From positions 1 through 6,437 of the forward strand of contig JBDIAR010000182.1 in NCBI GenBank assembly GCA_039812545.1: a stretch of DNA of 6,437 bases. The letters are read 5' to 3'. The notes below the pieces were generated by a model. The model saw only the letters and a list, made by a program, of their open reading frames with translations. It ran no database searches and had not been told where the DNA came from. The translations under genes and the position numbers were made by a program. This DNA comes from JBDIAR01 sp039812545 (GTDB taxonomy: Bacteria > Actinomycetota > Actinomycetes > Actinomycetales > Dermatophilaceae). Positions 3,910 to 6,437 of this stretch are shown here, piece after piece; positions within the stretch are counted from its first letter, which is position 1; the number at the start of each line of letters is the position of its first letter.

Positions 3910-6126
3910 TCAGCGCTGGAAGTGTTGGTAGTCCCAGCCGACGTACCACGCGAAGCCGCGGGAGGTAAGGGCCCGGGTCAGCGGCGAATCGGCATACAGC
4001 ATCCCCGGTCGGCGGACGCTGCGGTCGATGAACGGCGCCCCGTTGGCGGGGGACCAGGTGCCGTTGGGTTCGCGGTACGGGTTTTCGACGGGGTTGACGT
4101 CGAGCGCCCGGCCGTAGGAGTGCGGCGAGACGACGCCGGGGTTGCCGGTGACCGGGCGACAGGAGAAGGCGTAGGTGTTGTCGGCGGCCATCGAGCGCCG
4201 GTCGTCGTTGCCGTACGCGCTCGGATCCTGCATGACCCGGATCGGGTACTTCGCGTCGAACCCGGCCTGGAACGCGGCGATCACGGCGGGCACGACGTCG
4301 GTCCGCACGATGAGCCGCCCGCGGTGGACGAGCCCGTCGAAACCCCAGTGGTTCATGTCGATCGTCGTCAGCTGGGCCGGCCCCACCGGGCAGCCGGGTC
4401 GATAGCTGAGCGCCACCTCGGTGCGCAGCGTCGGATGGGTGGTGGCCGACAGTCGCGCGACCCGGGTGATCGTGACCGGTGCCGAACGGATCACGGTGGC
4501 GGTGCCGGTGATCTGCCAGGCGACGCGTGAGGTGAAGCTGCCGACGCGGCCCCGGCCGGTGTCCAGGGTGAGGCGGAACGCGCCACCGGTCGTCGTGGCG
4601 CCAGCCGGCCGCGAGGTCCACGTGGTGCCGATCAGGTCTTCGACCCAGACGCGTTCGCCGGCGGCGCGGGGTTCGACGTACCCGGTGATCGAGACCGTGG
4701 CCGGTGCGTCGATCGTGCTCGCCGCCGTGGGGGCGGTGACGACGACGCGCGCCGTGGTGGTGCGGTTGACCGTGAACGTGGATGAGTACTCCGTGCGGGT
4801 CCGGTTGGGGACCCGGTATGCCGCCCGTAGCCTGACGGGGGTCAGGGCGCCCGCGCCGGTGCCGACGTAGCCGGCGAAGGCTCCGCCGGCCCCGGTCGTG
4901 ACCGTCGCCACCTGAGCCCAGGTCCCGTCGGGTCGTCGGGACTCGATGCCGATGGTGCGCCCGGCCAGGGCGGGGGTGAGGCGCCCGGTGAGTCGGTAAG
5001 GCGCGCTCACATAGGCCAGTCCGGCGGAGCCGTCGAGGACGACCGTGGTGTCGGCGATCGGCAACGCCCCGGAGGCGAGCGTCGCGGCGCCGAGCGACAC
5101 GGCATACGAGAAGGTGCCGGCCGCGGTCACGGTCACGTTCGTCGCGAAGGTGCCGGCGCTCACGGGGAGGGAGACGGTGCGCTGGGTCGCGCCGGGTGCG
5201 GTGTAGGTGAGGGTGACGGCGGTGGTCGCCGCCGGCGTGGCGAGCGCGCCGCGCAGGGCGATCGAGCCGTGGTCCTCGTACCAGCTGTTCAGCGTGACGC
5301 ACGTGCCCGCGCAGGACGCCACGACCGCGGCGGTCGGCGTCGTAAGCCCGGCGCGCCGGAACAGGAACGCCGCCATCGCCTCGCGACTGACCGGCAGGGC
5401 GGGGCGGTACTCGCGAGCGCCGTCGGCGCGCAGCCATCCCGTGCTGATCGCCCGGGCGAACATCCAGGAGATCTCGGTGGCGAACGCCTGCCCCGGGCGG
5501 ACGTCGACGAACGGACTCGTCGCCGGCGGGGTGTATGCCGGTGCCCCCGACGCGCGGTACAGGAAGGCCGCCATCGCCTCGCGGGTGATCGGGTCGCCCG
5601 GTCGGAAGTAGCGCCGAGAGCCGACGGTCCACCCGGTGGAGATGCCCCGGGCATACATCCAGCAGATCTCGCGGTAGAACGCTTGGCCCGGCGCGACGTC
5701 GGCGAACGGGCTTCGGGTCGGCGGGGTGTATGCCGGTGCGCCGGCGGCGCGGTACAGGAACGCGGCCATCGCCTCGCGGGTGACCTTGGCGCTCGGGCGG
5801 TAGACGCGGCCGCCGGCGACGGGCCAGCCGGTGCTGATGCCGCGGGCGGCGAGCCACGCGATCTGCGGGGCGAACGGATGCGTGGGCGCGACGTCGAGGA
5901 ACCCGGTGCCCACGGCGGCGACGCTGGGAGCCGCGAGGCCTGGGGCTTGCGGGATCGCGGTCGTGGGGTTCGCGGCTGCCGGGCCCGCGGCTGCGGCGGC
6001 GGCGGCGGGCTGGGGCGGGCCCGAGGTGCTCGCGACGGTCAGGGCGGCGGTGATGGCCGTGAGTCCGGCGGCTGCCCGGGTCAAGCGGGTGCGGGCGGAT
6101 CGGTGCGGCGTGGTGGACGGATACAT
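3910..6126 (-). CDS. Secreted SLH-repeat protein with C-terminal M15 peptidase domain
   Basis: 738 residues. An export signal (Arg-rich 9-17, hydrophobic 18-33, Ala-rich cleavage area to about 47) precedes three SLH-like repeats (76-129, 141-194, 206-260). Each runs F-x-D-V...I-S-T-G-W...Y/F-R-P...R-E-A-M-A-A-F-L-Y/F-R and would anchor or interact at the cell surface. Residues about 280-550 are Thr/Val/Ala-rich, beta-strand-like modules, probably three Ig-type folds. Residues about 575-738 are a peptidase M15 (VanY/Peptidase_M15_4-type) domain: SPHSYGRALDVNP gives zinc ligands H669 and D676, and W-D-Y-Q-H-F supplies H735 and catalytic D732. Likely role: a zinc D,D- or L,D-acting peptidase cutting peptidoglycan stem peptides outside the membrane. 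ATG 6126 is chosen over an ATG at 6177 because AGGAGG lies 5 nt upstream. The gene converges with rpf and shares its terminator, pairing a glycan-cutting and a peptide-cutting enzyme. The precise substrate is not readable. Confidence 0.93.
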   Translation of the reverse strand: MYPSTTPHRSARTRLTRAAAGLTAITAALTVASTSGPPQPAAAAAAAGPAAANPTTAIPQAPGLAAPSVAAVGTGFLDVAPTHPFAPQIAWLAARGISTGWPVAGGRVYRPSAKVTREAMAAFLYRAAGAPAYTPPTRSPFADVAPGQAFYREICWMYARGISTGWTVGSRRYFRPGDPITREAMAAFLYRASGAPAYTPPATSPFVDVRPGQAFATEISWMFARAISTGWLRADGAREYRPALPVSREAMAAFLFRRAGLTTPTAAVVASCAGTCVTLNSWYEDHGSIALRGALATPAATTAVTLTYTAPGATQRTVSLPVSAGTFATNVTVTAAGTFSYAVSLGAATLASGALPIADTTVVLDGSAGLAYVSAPYRLTGRLTPALAGRTIGIESRRPDGTWAQVATVTTGAGGAFAGYVGTGAGALTPVRLRAAYRVPNRTRTEYSSTFTVNRTTTARVVVTAPTAASTIDAPATVSITGYVEPRAAGERVWVEDLIGTTWTSRPAGATTTGGAFRLTLDTGRGRVGSFTSRVAWQITGTATVIRSAPVTITRVARLSATTHPTLRTEVALSYRPGCPVGPAQLTTIDMNHWGFDGLVHRGRLIVRTDVVPAVIAAFQAGFDAKYPIRVMQDPSAYGNDDRRSMAADNTYAFSCRPVTGNPGVVSPHSYGRALDVNPVENPYREPNGTWSPANGAPFIDRSVRRPGMLYADSPLTRALTSRGFAWYVGWDYQHFQR
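5347..5901 (-). repeat. Three SLH-like coding repeats
   Basis: Three copies of a roughly 54-residue SLH-like unit, 65 codons apart. The first two linkers are nearly identical (GAPAYTPP), giving DNA identity at 195-bp spacing (for example GTGTATGCCGGTGC at 5531 and 5726). The third copy is more diverged (ARAISTGW, no GAPAY after it). This indicates duplication of repeat 1/2 more recently than repeat 3, and the region is a possible recombination target. Confidence 0.85.
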
Positions 6127-6131
6127 GCGGG

Positions 6132-6137
6132 CCTCCT
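6132..6137 (-). promoter_or_regulatory. Ribosome binding site of the M15 gene
   Basis: AGGAGG (CCTCCT on the plus strand) lies 5 nt upstream of ATG 6126 and fixes that start over the upstream in-frame ATG at 6177. Further upstream on the minus strand, TAGCCT (6215-6210) is a possible -10, but no clear -35 accompanies it. Confidence 0.85.
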
Positions 6138-6291
6138 GGTTCGGACCGTGGAACTGTCGGCTGCGAGGGGCGGTCACGGTGTCCGACGTCCGTATGCCGG
6201 CCGAAGTTGAGGCTAGCCCGTGCCGAGTTTCCCGGGGCCGAACCGGCCGGGGCAGGGAAGGTAGGATCGGCGACTGACCCGGCGCACGTCA

Positions 6292-6297
6292 TACGGT
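6292..6297 (+). promoter_or_regulatory. possible -10 element for tRNA-Thr
   Basis: TACGGT, the same hexamer as before the CBS gene, would start transcription near 6304 and give a leader of about 30 nt before the tRNA. No matching -35 is seen; the TTGACC at 6310-6315 is too close to the tRNA to serve as its -35. TAGGAT at 6262-6267 is an alternative -10. Weak evidence only. Confidence 0.28.
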
Positions 6298-6333
6298 CTC
6301 TGGCTGTTGTTGACCTCCGGCTCCGGGGTGCCC

Positions 6334-6409
6334 GCCGACGTGGCGCAATTGGCAGCGCACCTGTCTTGTAAACAGGTGGTTACGGGTTCGAGTCCCGTCG
6401 TCGGCTCCA
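6334..6409 (+). tRNA. tRNA-Thr (anticodon TGT), CCA encoded
   Basis: A full cloverleaf. The acceptor stem GCCGACG (6334-6340) pairs with CGTCGGC (6399-6405). The D stem is GCGC/GCGC (6343-6346, 6355-6358). The anticodon stem CCTGT/ACAGG encloses the 7-nt loop CTTGTAA, with anticodon TGT at 6367-6369, reading ACA. The variable loop is 5 nt. The T stem ACGGG/CCCGT encloses TTCGAGT. The discriminator is T6406 and the CCA end is encoded at 6407-6409. All stems are perfectly paired, so it should be functional. Confidence 0.98.
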
Positions 6410-6410
6410 C

Positions 6411-6425
6411 CGCCCACCCAGGGCG
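6411..6425 (+). terminator. possible weak terminator after tRNA
   Basis: CGCCC (6411-6415) and GGGCG (6421-6425) can form a 5-bp hairpin with a 5-nt loop directly after the tRNA CCA. No T-run follows in the 12 bases left in the window, so it may equally be a processing element or chance pairing. Confidence 0.25.
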
Positions 6426-6437
6426 AACTCGGGTCGT

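Noticed and set aside
3800..6292. Minus-strand 830-codon reading frame overlapping the M15 gene in another frame
   Set aside because: It is an Arg/Pro/His-rich shadow typical of high-G+C DNA with no domain. The frame at 3910-6126 carries the signal peptide, SLH repeats and M15 motifs.
6213..6410. Minus-strand 65-codon reading frame beginning MEPTTGLEPVTT
   Set aside because: It reads through the tRNA-Thr gene on the opposite strand. Such translations of tRNAs are a well-known false protein type, and the tRNA is unambiguous.
6334..6437. tRNA-Thr 3' end as a phage or island attachment site
   Set aside because: tRNA 3' ends are common integration sites, but the window shows no integrase, no duplicated tRNA tail and only 28 bases beyond the tRNA.

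Overview
The window is very G+C-rich, almost fully coding, and its genes use many GTG/TTG starts. The families present (OtsA, a Hanks-type kinase, a resuscitation-promoting factor, an actinobacterial-style SLH/M15 protein) point to an actinomycete. The SLH/M15 architecture and the 'DWWGWAA' kinase style lean toward Micrococcales, but the lineage call is inference.

Layout, left to right: (1) the 5' end of otsA (trehalose-6-phosphate synthase) on the minus strand, cut by the window edge; (2) a short divergent intergenic region with a small GACTCG repeat cluster; (3) a two-CBS-domain protein (+), ending in a 12-bp tandem duplication that repeats its stop codon; (4) a Ser/Thr protein kinase (+) with a membrane-embedded C-terminal half; (5) a 440-bp regulatory region holding a perfect CRP/GlxR-type palindrome, a candidate promoter, a 16-bp tandem repeat and a c-di-AMP (ydaO/yuaA) riboswitch; (6) an rpf gene (+) encoding a secreted Rpf-LysM muralytic enzyme, started from TTG behind a strong ribosome binding site; (7) a long bidirectional terminator hairpin; (8) a convergent minus-strand gene for a large secreted protein with three SLH-like repeats, beta-rich domains and a C-terminal M15 peptidase; (9) a complete tRNA-Thr(TGT) with encoded CCA.

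The common theme is cell-wall remodelling under signal control. The Rpf enzyme should cut glycan strands and the M15 enzyme should trim peptides. The kinase is of the family that tunes growth and wall synthesis. The rpf leader appears to combine cAMP-type (CRP site) and c-di-AMP (riboswitch) control. This pairing has, as I recall, been reported for Streptomyces rpfA, so it is probably conserved regulation rather than a new system. Less explained are the strong over-representation of the heptamer GTATGCC/GGCATAC across the whole window, the matching 'TAC(C/G)GT, six bases, start codon' geometry of two adjacent genes that suggests leaderless mRNAs, and the 16-bp tandem repeat just upstream of the riboswitch.
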